From the NCBI GenBank assembly GCA_017548525.1, contig JAFYZV010000142.1, positions 1 to 45,394 of the forward strand: DNA of 45,394 nt, given 5' to 3'. Below are positions 1 to 8,259 of the stretch, in pieces; within the stretch, counting starts at the first letter, position 1; each line of letters starts with the position of its first letter. The translations under genes were made by a program, and so were the position numbers. The stretch is from Prevotella sp. Lineage in GTDB: Bacteria; Bacteroidota; Bacteroidia; Bacteroidales; Bacteroidaceae. The notes beneath the pieces are model-generated. The model searched no databases, had not been told where the DNA came from, and saw nothing but the letters and a program-made list of their open reading frames with translations.

Positions 1-1146
1 AATATTTTCATCACTGGTAGCGTAACTCAATCGAAAACAATCAGGGTCGCCAAAAGCATCACCGCCAACAGTCGCCACATGTCCCACTTCAAGTAGATAC
101 ATAGCCAAGTCTGATGAGTTGGTGATGGTTCGAGTTCCATCACTTTTTCCATAAAAGCTACTACATTTTGGGAAAAGATAGAAAGCACCTTCGGGCTGAT
201 TGACCTCAAGCCCAGGAACATCCTTAGCCAAACTGACGATAAGGTCTCTGCGACGCTCAAAGGCTTTTCTCATTTCCTCAACGCAACCTTGACCTAATGT
301 GTATGCTGCCTCAGCTGCTTTTTGGCTAACCGAGCAAGGACCGCTTGTATATTGGCCTTGCAACTTATTGCAACCTTTTACGATCCACTCTGGCGCAGCC
401 ATATAACCAATGCGCCAGCCTGTCATGGCATAAGCTTTAGACACACCATTGATGATGATGGTGCGGTCTTTCATTCCCTCAAACTGTGCGATGCTCTCGT
501 GTTTACCTATATAATTAATGTGTTCGTAAATCTCGTCAGCAAGGACAAACAAACCTTCATGCTTCAACACAACCTCAGCAATTCCTAAAAGTTCTTCCTT
601 GGAATACACACTACCCGTTGGGTTGCTGGGTGAACAAAGAATCAGCATTTTCGTATTGGGAGTAATGGCATTTTCCAATTGTTCAGGCGTAATCTTGAAA
701 TTCTGCTCAAAGCCTGCCTTCACATAAACGGGATTTCCACCAGCCAACTTCACCATCTGCGGATAACTTACCCAATAAGGTGCGGGAATAATCACATCGT
801 CACCATCATTGACCAATGCCATGATAGCATTGCACACGCACTGCTTGGCACCATTACCCACCAACACCTCATTGATAGAATAATCCAATTGGTTCTCTCT
901 CTTCAACTTGGCGACGATGGCATTCCGCAAATCTACATAACCAGGAACAGGCGAATAACGTGACCAATTATCATCAATTGCCTTCTTGGCGGCCTCCTTG
1001 ATATGTTCGGGTGTATTAAAGTCTGGCTCACCCACACTCATATTTATCACATCAATGCCCTGTGCTTTCATCTCGCCACTCTTTTGCGACATCGCAAGTG
1101 TAGCAGAAGGCGCAAGGCGATTCAAACGATCGGATAGTTGTGCCAT
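1..1146 (-). CDS. aspC: Pyridoxal-phosphate aminotransferase, aspartate aminotransferase type (C-terminus cut by window edge)
   Basis: The reading frame is open from the ATG at 1144-1146 to the window edge, 382 codons, so only the last few residues are missing if it has the usual length near 397. The product begins MAQLSDRLNRL and carries the fold-type I class I aminotransferase signatures: SVGEPDF near residue 37, CSPSNPTG near 171-178, ADEIYEHINY near 203, and the PLP-binding lysine in SKAYAMTGWRIGY (Lys237, codon 436-438). This family moves the amino group between aspartate (or related amino acids) and 2-oxoglutarate in the cytoplasm. A TATTTTTG -7 box lies 26 bases upstream. The substrate is inferred from the family; other amino donors are possible. 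Confidence 0.93.
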   Translation of the reverse strand, partial: MAQLSDRLNRLAPSATLAMSQKSGEMKAQGIDVINMSVGEPDFNTPEHIKEAAKKAIDDNWSRYSPVPGYVDLRNAIVAKLKRENQLDYSINEVLVGNGAKQCVCNAIMALVNDGDDVIIPAPYWVSYPQMVKLAGGNPVYVKAGFEQNFKITPEQLENAITPNTKMLILCSPSNPTGSVYSKEELLGIAEVVLKHEGLFVLADEIYEHINYIGKHESIAQFEGMKDRTIIINGVSKAYAMTGWRIGYMAAPEWIVKGCNKLQGQYTSGPCSVSQKAAEAAYTLGQGCVEEMRKAFERRRDLIVSLAKDVPGLEVNQPEGAFYLFPKCSSFYGKSDGTRTITNSSDLAMYLLEVGHVATVGGDAFGDPDCFRLSYATSDENI

Positions 1147-1171
1147 TGATACTTTAACTATATTACTTTTG

Positions 1172-1179
1172 CAAAAATA
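1172..1179 (-). promoter_or_regulatory. Bacteroidetes -7 box for the aminotransferase gene
   Basis: On the minus strand this reads TATTTTTG, a match to TAnnTTTG, 26 bases before the aminotransferase ATG. No TTTG box was found at the normal spacing, so the promoter call rests on one element only. Confidence 0.4.
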
Positions 1180-1252
1180 ATCATTATTTCATTCTAAACG
1201 GAAAAAACAATGCAATATTTCATGAAAAGGCATTTTTTCTTACATGATGTCA

Positions 1253-2473
1253 TCAATGCAAGTGCAATTCATGCCCCATACGTTCCTGTTTTGTCTTCAA
1301 ATACCGATAGTCATATTTGTTAGGAGTTATCTCAATAGGAACATTCTCCACAATCTCTAAGCCGTATGCCTCCAAGCCCACACGCTTGGTTGGGTTGTTA
1401 GTCATCAAGCGCATCTTGTGAACGCCAAGATGACGAAGCATCTGGGCACCGCAACCATAATCCCTTTCATCGGGCTTAAAACCTAAATGCACGTTGGCAT
1501 CAACGGTGTCAAATCCCTCTTCCTGCAACTTGTAGGCGGCAATCTTGTTCATCAATCCTATGCCGCGCCCTTCTTGTTGCATATAGATAAGGACACCCTT
1601 TCCCTCACGCTCAATCATTTCCATAGCCTTATGAAGTTGCTCACCACAATCACAGCGCATACTACCGAGTATATCGCCCGTGGCACACGAGGAATGTACG
1701 CGGGTGAGGATAGGCTCGTCCTCTTCCCACACGCCCTTGACAAGAGCCATGTGTTCCAACCCGTTGCTTTTCTGGCGGAATGGAATCAACTTGAAATGGC
1801 CATATTGCGTGGGCATATCCACTTCATTGCCAACCTCAATCAGCGACTCTTTCCGTATACGATAAGCTATCATGTCCTTGATGGTAATGATTTTCATGCC
1901 CCACTTTTTCGCCATCTCTTGCAACTGGGGCATCCGTGCCATCGACCCGTCTTCGTTCATGATTTCCATCAAAGCCCCAGCGGGATATAACCCTGCCATT
2001 CGGCACAAATCGATGGTAGCCTCTGTATGCCCACTTCGCCTCAAGACGCCATTGTCTTGTGCATAAAGTGGATTGACATGACCTGGACGACCAAAAGTCT
2101 CTGGCTTTGAATTGGGGTCTGCCAACGCTTTAATCGTTTCCGCACGGTCGTGGGCAGAAACACCTGTTGCGCAACCCTCCAGCTTGTCAATCGTCACGGT
2201 GAACGGTGTCCCAAGCAGGGACGTGTTGTCTGTCACTTGATGTGGCAAGTCCAATTCCTTGCAACGAGCCATCGTGATGGGTGCACACAACAATCCCCGG
2301 GCGTTCTTCAACATGAAGTTCACTTTCTCGGGAGTAATCTTCTCAGCCGCAATAATCAGGTCGCCTTCATTTTCTCGGTCCTCATCGTCAACGACAATGA
2401 CAAACTTCCCGTCCTTGAAATCCTTTACCGCATCATCTATGCTACTTAACTTAAAGCTCATTATATCATTCAT
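1253..2473 (-). CDS. ribBA: Bifunctional 3,4-dihydroxy-2-butanone-4-phosphate synthase / GTP cyclohydrolase II
   Basis: This 406-residue protein catalyses the two entry reactions of riboflavin synthesis: ribulose 5-phosphate to dihydroxybutanone phosphate, and GTP to the diaminopyrimidine precursor. The RibB half (about 1-205) shows [12 protein letters not shown] near 29-40 and [14 protein letters not shown] near 149. The RibA half (about 206-406) has the zinc cysteines C263, C274 and C276 in the [17 protein letters not shown] block, QQEGRGIGL near 299, and DRRDYG-like DERDYGCG. Both halves look complete. The gene starts 22 bases after the LptF/G-type gene, with no promoter of its own visible, so the two are probably co-transcribed. 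An alternative in-frame ATG lies four codons in. Confidence 0.97.
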   Translation of the reverse strand: MNDIMSFKLSSIDDAVKDFKDGKFVIVVDDEDRENEGDLIIAAEKITPEKVNFMLKNARGLLCAPITMARCKELDLPHQVTDNTSLLGTPFTVTIDKLEGCATGVSAHDRAETIKALADPNSKPETFGRPGHVNPLYAQDNGVLRRSGHTEATIDLCRMAGLYPAGALMEIMNEDGSMARMPQLQEMAKKWGMKIITIKDMIAYRIRKESLIEVGNEVDMPTQYGHFKLIPFRQKSNGLEHMALVKGVWEEDEPILTRVHSSCATGDILGSMRCDCGEQLHKAMEMIEREGKGVLIYMQQEGRGIGLMNKIAAYKLQEEGFDTVDANVHLGFKPDERDYGCGAQMLRHLGVHKMRLMTNNPTKRVGLEAYGLEIVENVPIEITPNKYDYRYLKTKQERMGHELHLH

Positions 2474-2495
2474 TTCAGACTTTCACATTATTATA

Positions 2496-4406
2496 TTATA
2501 TATGAGGAGCAAGCATCTCGTCAATCCGCTTGCAAATCGTTTCATTCGTTTGTTTGACTGTGTGCAAATCATGGGACAACCTCAACCTAAACATCCACAT
2601 CCTAAAATACAAGAACATGCCAATGGGTACAAGAATGGCAGCTACGATATTCATCCATTTCCGCTCAAAGGGTCGTGTATGAGCCTTGACCGAAAGGATA
2701 GGATATTTGTTAAGTGCCGACAATACCACCTTGTCTCTCGTATTACCCAAATCTTCAATCACGCTTTCCAATTCCTCGTTGATACGTTCTATCTCATGGT
2801 CTGGTTGATACTTGAAAAACACATTCACGACATTGGCTGGCTTATGAAGATGGTGTTGCGTGGAATAATCCACCACTTCCCTCGTAATACATTGCAGCCT
2901 ATTCTTATCAGAAGAATAGTCGGGATTGTTAATGATGACCTCCTTGCCCACCACATGACGCTTCATCCTCAGCCCCAAAAGACGCATGAAGAAGTTGCGA
3001 TAGGCATCAAGGTTGAATACCACGGAGTCGTTGTTAGCCTTATAAGTCACAAACACGGCAATAGGTGTCAACACGGCAGGGGCAAGTCCTTTACCAAACC
3101 ACACTGTCCACATTCCTCCTCGTGACATCCTATATCCAACATTGTCAAGGATATAGAAAACGATAAACACCAAGACGGAAATGATTACAGGGATACCCAA
3201 CCCTCCCTTTCTGATGATGGCTCCCAATGGTGCGCCAATAAAAAAGAATATCAAGCACGACAAAGCCAACGTGAACTTGTTGACGGCTTCTATCTGGTGT
3301 TGCCTTATCATCCTGTCAGCATCACTTGTGAACATGCTCTTAAAATCAAGTTCACTCACCTGCGACTGCACTTTGTTCATCGCACGGTTGACCATTTCCT
3401 GTTTCCGTTCATCGGATAGTTTGTCGAAAACGCTATCTACATTTAATGATTTCTCACCAGCTCGATGGAGTGCCACCAATGAGTCTTTGGCAGACGCTGG
3501 TTGAACGTAATACAAAGAGCGTCTCGCCTCTCGGTAATATGACCTTCCCACACTATCATACTCATGATTCAAAGAGTCAATAGACCTCTTGATCTGTGAC
3601 AAGCTCTTCCCTCGCTCATTGTTTGAGAGCAACGACGCATCGGTCATGTTGAAGTCTCCATCAAAATCAAGGATAATCTTCTTCGCAACGAAGGTCTCAC
3701 GGCGATAAGGGACGGAGGCACTATTCGCCAATTCCGATGCCTGCATGTTTTCAAACCATTCCCCACTCCATAAGCTTAATATGAGGTGTTTCTTCTCCTC
3801 TGTGGATTGCAACATGCCTGAATCCGCACGGATGATGGCCTGGTCCTCGTAGCTTCCCGTCATACGGTAAATCATGATTCCATAGAGCTTGCCTGTCTCC
3901 ACGTCTTTCTTTTGCACGAAGAGATTGCAATTAGGAATGCCATCATAAAACACTCCCTCGGGAATCTCCAATTCGGGGCTTTTCTGTTTCATTGAAATCA
4001 AGAGCTGGGCCATCTTGATGTTAGCCCTCGGACCAATGTCATTTTGAAAAAAGAAAGATGCCAAACATATCACAACCGAAAAGACTATCAACGACCGAAA
4101 GGCTTGCATCAAGGAAACGCCTGCCGATTTAATGGCGGTCAACTCACTACTCTCCCCTAAGTTCCCAAAAGTAATGAGTGACGAAAGAAGGATTGCCAAA
4201 GGTAATGCTTGCGGTACAAGCATCAAACCCATATACCAGAAAAACTGCGCCAATATCTCCATTGACAAGCCCTTGCCTATCAAGTCATCCACATATCGCC
4301 ACAAGAACTGCATCATCAGCACAAACTGGCAGATGAATAATGTCCCTATGAAAAGCAAGCCAAACTGCTTGAGAATAAATATGTCTAATTTCTTGATCCG
4401 AAACAT
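2496..4406 (-). CDS. LptF/LptG-family lipopolysaccharide export permease (YjgP/YjgQ)
   Basis: A 636-residue integral membrane protein starting MFRIKKLDIFILKQFG, the usual start of Bacteroidetes LptF/G permeases. An ATG 16 codons further upstream (4454), with an AGGAAAGG before it, is possible. Three hydrophobic segments occupy the first ~130 residues, a long periplasmic (jellyroll-type) region follows, and three more membrane segments lie near 390-480 (for example LALSCLIFFFIGAPLGAIIRK). An extra C-terminal part with a helical stretch and one further membrane segment is as seen in Bacteroidetes members and absent from the E. coli proteins. The family forms the inner-membrane part of the LptBFG transporter that extracts LPS. 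It is transcribed from the consensus promoter at 4501-4531 and probably continues into ribBA. Confidence 0.88.
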   Translation of the reverse strand: MFRIKKLDIFILKQFGLLFIGTLFICQFVLMMQFLWRYVDDLIGKGLSMEILAQFFWYMGLMLVPQALPLAILLSSLITFGNLGESSELTAIKSAGVSLMQAFRSLIVFSVVICLASFFFQNDIGPRANIKMAQLLISMKQKSPELEIPEGVFYDGIPNCNLFVQKKDVETGKLYGIMIYRMTGSYEDQAIIRADSGMLQSTEEKKHLILSLWSGEWFENMQASELANSASVPYRRETFVAKKIILDFDGDFNMTDASLLSNNERGKSLSQIKRSIDSLNHEYDSVGRSYYREARRSLYYVQPASAKDSLVALHRAGEKSLNVDSVFDKLSDERKQEMVNRAMNKVQSQVSELDFKSMFTSDADRMIRQHQIEAVNKFTLALSCLIFFFIGAPLGAIIRKGGLGIPVIISVLVFIVFYILDNVGYRMSRGGMWTVWFGKGLAPAVLTPIAVFVTYKANNDSVVFNLDAYRNFFMRLLGLRMKRHVVGKEVIINNPDYSSDKNRLQCITREVVDYSTQHHLHKPANVVNVFFKYQPDHEIERINEELESVIEDLGNTRDKVVLSALNKYPILSVKAHTRPFERKWMNIVAAILVPIGMFLYFRMWMFRLRLSHDLHTVKQTNETICKRIDEMLAPHI

Positions 4407-4500
4407 GACCCCACGGCTCTTTGCATTTGCAGAGTAACCAATCCCTACAACCATTCAACCTTTCCTCATCATATCGAATGGTGATTCTTGAAATAGTTTA

Positions 4501-4531
4501 CAAAGGTAGACTAAATTTTATAACTGACAAA
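4501..4531 (-). promoter_or_regulatory. Consensus Bacteroidetes promoter for lptF/G-ribBA
   Basis: Minus strand: TTTG (4531-4528), a 19-base spacer, then TACCTTTG (4508-4501). Both boxes and the spacing match the Bacteroidetes primary sigma-factor consensus. The expected start point near 4495 lies upstream of both candidate start codons of the permease gene. Confidence 0.75.
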
Positions 4532-4587
4532 GTATTTTACATTTATTAGTTTTTCATCCGCTGATGCTTTTTCTTGTCCGTTTATTT

Positions 4588-4675
4588 TGGCTATAGCCGC
4601 AAACCCTTTTGACTATAGCCACAAACCTTTTCGGCTATGGGCGCAAGGCCTTTTGGCTATAGCCGCAAGGCGACA
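4588..4675. repeat. Four-copy 22-bp tandem repeat with GGCTATAGCC core
   Basis: Units at 4588-4609, 4610-4631, 4632-4653 and 4654-4675 are exactly 22 bases each. All follow the form tggctatagccgcaaaccct(tt) with a few substitutions. Units 1 and 4 contain the perfect 10-bp palindrome GGCTATAGCC; units 2 and 3 carry degraded versions. The array sits in the intergenic space between two divergent transcription units and has no credible coding content. Confidence 0.9.
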
Positions 4676-4906
4676 AAGGACGCATCTGTTCCCGACAAAC
4701 ACTACTTCCGCTCCCTATAAACACCATATCTACACCCACGAATTCATGCCTTTGCACCTCGAAGAACTATCTGAAAGGCAATATCAATCATACTATTCAT
4801 AGAAATAACTCATAACATTGGCATGGCGACACGACTGAATACCCTATATAATGCCTAATGGCATTTTACCCATTACCACCCATATACAAACTTTTTATGG
4901 TAAACA
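4676..4906. other. Intergenic stretch, no gene seen
   Basis: No convincing reading frame or RNA gene was found here. The only oddity is the 14-mer TTGCACCTCGAAGA at 4752-4765, which recurs exactly at 4978-4991 inside the structured leader downstream. Confidence 0.5.
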
Positions 4907-4937
4907 TTTGGAATTATGAAATAAATTCGTATCTTTG
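4907..4937 (+). promoter_or_regulatory. Consensus Bacteroidetes promoter feeding a 340-base leader
   Basis: TTTG at 4907-4910, 19-base spacer, TATCTTTG at 4930-4937. Transcription should begin near 4943, about 345 bases before the start codon at 5287. This implies either a long 5' leader or a separate small RNA. Confidence 0.75.
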
Positions 4938-4940
4938 CAA

Positions 4941-5105
4941 CATGTCTTAATAGACAATGGCTCTTACATCACCGAACTTGCACCTCGAAGATAAATGAGT
5001 CCATTTTACATACATATGAGCGTATGCGCTATGCGTAGACGTTTCTATGGTATGTTTAGGCAGTGCAAGGCCTTGGTGATGCGTAGACAATGTCTGCGCA
5101 TTTTG
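4941..5105 (+). ncRNA. Candidate structured RNA or long leader
   Basis: The stretch right after a consensus promoter is unusually self-complementary. CATCACC (4967-4973) pairs with GGTGATG (5075-5081) and CTTGCAC (4977-4983) pairs with GTGCAAG (5063-5069), giving a closing stem of two 7-bp helices around about 80 bases. Inside it ACATAC (5008-5013) can pair with GTATGT (5050-5055), and AGCG/CGCT at 5019-5030 forms a tetraloop hairpin. The 3' part (5079-5101) is an 11-bp-arm near-perfect palindrome followed by TTTT. The 10-mer ATGCGTAGAC occurs twice (5031, 5079). I do not recognise a named RNA family. It may be a separate RNA or the 5' leader of the gene at 5287. Confidence 0.45.
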
Positions 5106-5286
5106 CATGTATATATTTAAACCAAGTAAGATATGAAATATTTTTACCATTTGACTATGATTTTGGGATGTATAACCCCAAATATTAACCGTTTGATCTC
5201 TACCCATAAAAAGTGCTATTATTTATTCTTTATTTTATTAAGTAAGTGAACAAAATAGTTGATAATCTAAAATTATTATTTGAAGT

Positions 5287-6831
5287 ATGAAGAAGCTATT
5301 ATTCCTTTTATTTTTTATGTTCGTTTCAACGAACGTATTGGCAGGAGACAATGACGTGCTCGTAACACGCGATGGTACATTCACTCCTGTAAAGATCATT
5401 AGAATAGGTACGCAGGATATTACCTATTTGGATCTCTCTAAGAAAAAAAGACAAAGAACCATTCCTACGACTTCTGTCTATATGATAATAAAAGAGAAGA
5501 GAAATAATATTTTCTTCAACGAGGAGGGAACCCAAATGACCTCATCTGTGGTGAATTTTGATAAGAGAGACAACGTTATGTTTACTAATGATGGAAATGT
5601 CTTTCCAATATACGAAGTATCTATAGTAAAGGATGCTGTTACCTTTAAAAGACAGGATAAAAAGAAAGCACCAACTGAGACAATTAATAAGTCAGATATA
5701 TTTATGATTCGCAATTCCGACGGTACCAGTACCGTTTTCACTACTCCAGTTGTTAAGCAGGAAACTAAATCTTCACCAGTTGTAAACAACAGTTTTCAAC
5801 AAGCAACAAAAGAGTCAACCGCAAATATGCCTATTGCCCAAAATGCTTCAATAACAGATAATACTACAGTAGCAAGTACGGGAATGACTCAGGATCTTTT
5901 GACTAAGAATGCGCAGACCATTGCCGCTTTTAATGCAAGGAAGATACCATACGACGGAAAGGATGAAGGTAAGGAATTGAAATTCTCGAATGGAGGCTAC
6001 TTCGTGTACAAGTATGCTTTTACCCCAAATTCTATTTTGGAAAATGTCGACTTGTCTGTTAGGTATTATATAGTCGATTACTATACTAGTTCTAATGGTG
6101 GAACAAAGATTGTTGATATTAAAGAAACTACCGATAAACGTAAACCAAAGGGATGGTGGTCTGGCATTCAAGGACTCGGATTATCGTTAACTAATAAGAC
6201 GAATCGTATTATTTACATAGATTTAGGTCAAACCTTCTTGGCCCAGGCAGGCATATCGCAACCATATTTTGTGCCGTCAGCCACATCTGTTTCAAAGGGA
6301 ACAAGTAATGGGGCAAGTGTAAATATGGGAGCTGTATCAGGAGTTCTTGGTGTGTCAGGTGCTCTTGGTACACTGGCAAATGGTGTTAATGTTGGTGGGG
6401 GCAAAACAACTGAAACTACCCATGTAACCTATTCTCAAAGAGTAGTTGCAGTTCCACCTCGTTCTACAATCAATCTTGACCCACAACGTCTAACGGACGA
6501 ATATCAACATCAAATAAACTTATTCTCAATGCAATATCTATACAACGATAAACAAAGGGATTTTAAAAGTTGGAATATGGTTGGCAGAACGCCGATAGTA
6601 TATTTTGGCGAATGTTTTGATTTACCTGTAGATAAGTCTCCTATCTTATCTTCTTTTATCACTTATGGTTATGAAGAGAATCTTCAGAAGACATCAAACC
6701 TTATGGCTGATCTCTACATAAGCCAATTGTTTATTGCAAATTCTGGTTTCGACACTTATGCAATGCCTCTATATTATTCCCGAACAGCAGGCTTTTCAAA
6801 AGCCTTTGTAAAAGAAGTGATAGGTGAATAA
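5287..6831 (+). CDS. Secreted protein of unknown function with a duplicated N-terminal module
   Basis: A 514-residue protein with a clear signal peptide (MKKLLFLLFFMFVSTNVLAG, cleavage about residue 20). I do not recognise a named family. Residues about 25-75 and 88-145 look like two copies of one ~55-residue beta-rich module: each has a DG(T/N).(F/T)P pattern, a central run of alternating hydrophobics, a cluster of lysines, then (V/I)(Y/F)MI before the next D/E-G. A Thr/Ser/Asn-rich linker (about 150-205) precedes a C-terminal domain with a Gly/Ala/Ser/Val-rich segment around 330-375. The gene is visibly A+T-richer than the housekeeping genes around it and stands alone, behind a structured 340-base leader. 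An export or surface role is inferred from the signal peptide only. Confidence 0.75.
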   Translation: MKKLLFLLFFMFVSTNVLAGDNDVLVTRDGTFTPVKIIRIGTQDITYLDLSKKKRQRTIPTTSVYMIIKEKRNNIFFNEEGTQMTSSVVNFDKRDNVMFTNDGNVFPIYEVSIVKDAVTFKRQDKKKAPTETINKSDIFMIRNSDGTSTVFTTPVVKQETKSSPVVNNSFQQATKESTANMPIAQNASITDNTTVASTGMTQDLLTKNAQTIAAFNARKIPYDGKDEGKELKFSNGGYFVYKYAFTPNSILENVDLSVRYYIVDYYTSSNGGTKIVDIKETTDKRKPKGWWSGIQGLGLSLTNKTNRIIYIDLGQTFLAQAGISQPYFVPSATSVSKGTSNGASVNMGAVSGVLGVSGALGTLANGVNVGGGKTTETTHVTYSQRVVAVPPRSTINLDPQRLTDEYQHQINLFSMQYLYNDKQRDFKSWNMVGRTPIVYFGECFDLPVDKSPILSSFITYGYEENLQKTSNLMADLYISQLFIANSGFDTYAMPLYYSRTAGFSKAFVKEVIGE

Positions 6832-6899
6832 TTGTAGAACTATGAGTAATCCCAAATTCCAGTATCCCAGTTATTTCAGAATTGGGTAGGTGCAAAAAA

Positions 6900-7121
6900 C
6901 TAAGGTGTCAAGTTCAGTTCAATAGCCAAGTTGTCAATAAGCAGTTTCAGGGCTGGATTGCGCTCTATCATTCGTTGGAAAATCTGCTGCTTGGTAGCGT
7001 ATTTCCTTGGCAAGATGGGATTTATCACTTCGGCGATGCTCTCCCAATACCGCAAACATGCTTTTATCGTCATCATGTTGATGGCAGCAATCATCACGCC
7101 GCCCGACATCATGACGCTCAT
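6900..7121 (-). CDS. Short possible gene or gene remnant, unknown
   Basis: A 73-residue frame (ATG at 7121; an in-frame GTG at 7130 is possible). The first 20 residues are Met/Ile/Ala-rich and unconvincing. From about residue 25 on, the composition is protein-like and probably helical, with motifs such as LRYWESIAEVINPILPRKYA and ERNPALKLLIDNLAIELN. I do not recognise the family. It lies alone in a 412-base gap downstream of the trxB terminator with no promoter seen. It may be the surviving C-terminal end of a decayed gene. Confidence 0.3.
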   Translation of the reverse strand: MSVMMSGGVMIAAINMMTIKACLRYWESIAEVINPILPRKYATKQQIFQRMIERNPALKLLIDNLAIELNLTP

Positions 7122-7175
7122 ATTAGTCACTATCCCACTCTACTTGTTGTTTGAAGTAAGTATCCATATAATAAA

Positions 7176-7221
7176 ATGAAGATTGAAGACAAGCTTTTTC
7201 AGCATTATCTTCAATCTTCAT
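7176..7221 (-). terminator. Hairpin terminator of trxB
   Basis: Perfect 14-bp inverted repeat: ATGAAGATTGAAGA (7176-7189) and TCTTCAATCTTCAT (7208-7221), with an 18-base loop. On the minus strand the stem is followed by TTTATTATA, as expected for an intrinsic terminator 23 bases past the trxB stop codon. Confidence 0.7.
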
Positions 7222-7243
7222 ATTTCTTCTTTCAATAATAATT

Positions 7244-8173
7244 CTATGCGTTGAGGAACCGCTCCGCCTCCAATGCCGCCATACAACCGCTGCCTGCCGC
7301 CACGATGGCTTGTCGGTAGACGGGATCGGCACAGTCGCCAGCGGCAAACACGCCAGGGATATTCGTGCGCGGCGTGCCGTCGATGGTGCGTATGTAACCC
7401 GTCTCATCGAGGTTGAGCCACTCTTTGAAAATATCCGTATTGGGTTTATGTCCGATGGCAAGGAAAAATCCGTCGATGGGTAAATCATACAGACGCTCGT
7501 CTGCTTCGCCCTTGCGGTATACCACGTGTGCGCCCTCCACGCCGTTGTCACCATAGAGTCCCACGGTGTTATGCTCGAAGAGGATTTCTATCTTCTCGTT
7601 TTCCGACACCCTGCGTTTCATCACATCGCTGGCACGGAGGAATGGTTTACGCACAATCATATACACTTTCTTGCACAACTGGGCAAGATACAATGCTTCC
7701 TCACATGCCGTGTCGCCTCCTCCAACGACAGCAACCGTCTTTTTGCGATAGAAGAATCCGTCGCACGTGGCACATGCCGACACTCCTTGCCCATTGTATT
7801 TCTTTTCATCTTCAAGTCCAAGGTATTTGGCACTTGCCCCCGTTGCCACAATGACGCTCTCCGCCTCTATCTCCACACCACGGTCGGTGGTGAGGATGAA
7901 TGGTCGTTGGGAGAAGTCCACCTTCACAATGATGCCATCGCGGATGTCCGCCCCAAAGCGTTGGGCTTGCCTTTGCAAATCCATCATCATCTGGTTGCCG
8001 TCTACGCCGTCGGGATAGCCAGGGAAGTTCTCGACCGTGGTGGTCGTAGTGAGCTGTCCACCCATTTGCAAGCCACAATACAGAACGGGACTCAAATTGG
8101 CGCGTCCCGCATAGATGGCAGCGGTGTACCCAGCAGGTCCACTGCCAATGATTAAGCATTTTGTTCTTTCCAT
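7244..8173 (-). CDS. trxB: Thioredoxin-disulfide reductase
   Basis: A 309-residue flavoprotein that uses NADPH to reduce thioredoxin in the cytoplasm. It shows the FAD-binding GSGPAGYTAAIYAGRA near residue 10, the redox-active CATCDG (Cys134 and Cys137), the NADPH-binding VVGGGDTACEEALYL just after it, and the C-terminal FAD motif GVFAAGDC near 279. Length and domain order are those of bacterial low-molecular-weight TrxB. It lies 86 bases downstream of a thioredoxin-dependent-type peroxidase gene in the same direction, which suggests a functional pair. The gap contains an inverted repeat, so the two may not be simply one transcript. Confidence 0.96.
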   Translation of the reverse strand: MERTKCLIIGSGPAGYTAAIYAGRANLSPVLYCGLQMGGQLTTTTTVENFPGYPDGVDGNQMMMDLQRQAQRFGADIRDGIIVKVDFSQRPFILTTDRGVEIEAESVIVATGASAKYLGLEDEKKYNGQGVSACATCDGFFYRKKTVAVVGGGDTACEEALYLAQLCKKVYMIVRKPFLRASDVMKRRVSENEKIEILFEHNTVGLYGDNGVEGAHVVYRKGEADERLYDLPIDGFFLAIGHKPNTDIFKEWLNLDETGYIRTIDGTPRTNIPGVFAAGDCADPVYRQAIVAAGSGCMAALEAERFLNA

Positions 8174-8177
8174 AGAA

Positions 8178-8253
8178 GTTGTGAGGTTATGAGGTTGTGA
8201 GGAAAATTATTGAAACCTGAAAGCGAAGCAAACTAATAACCTCACAACCTCAT
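8178..8253. repeat. Inverted and direct repeats between gpx and trxB
   Basis: ATGAGGTTGTGAGG (8189-8202) is the perfect complement of CCTCACAACCTCAT (8240-8253), a 14-bp stem with a 37-base loop. The left arm also contains a direct repeat: GTTGTGAGG occurs at 8179-8187 in near-identical context and again at 8194-8202. The element sits right after the gpx stop and before trxB. It may act as a partial terminator or processing site. Confidence 0.6.
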
Positions 8254-8259
8254 CACCTT

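Noticed and set aside
4588..4675. CRISPR array
   Set aside because: The 22-bp units are directly adjacent without spacers and no cas genes are present.
4587..4802. 71-codon plus-strand frame over the 22-bp repeats
   Set aside because: Its coding content comes from the tandem repeat, and it lacks a promoter and plausible start context.
4941..5105. Identification of the structured leader as 6S RNA
   Set aside because: The end-pairing and inner bubble invite the comparison, but I cannot verify the conserved 6S elements and the RNA does not match any 6S sequence I can recall.
4947..5207. 86-codon minus-strand frame in the structured leader
   Set aside because: The strand is opposite to the promoter, the composition is Thr/His-rich, and the self-complementary structure explains the sequence better.
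7526..8155. Plus-strand frames over trxB
   Set aside because: They are shadows of a full-length, motif-complete thioredoxin reductase gene.
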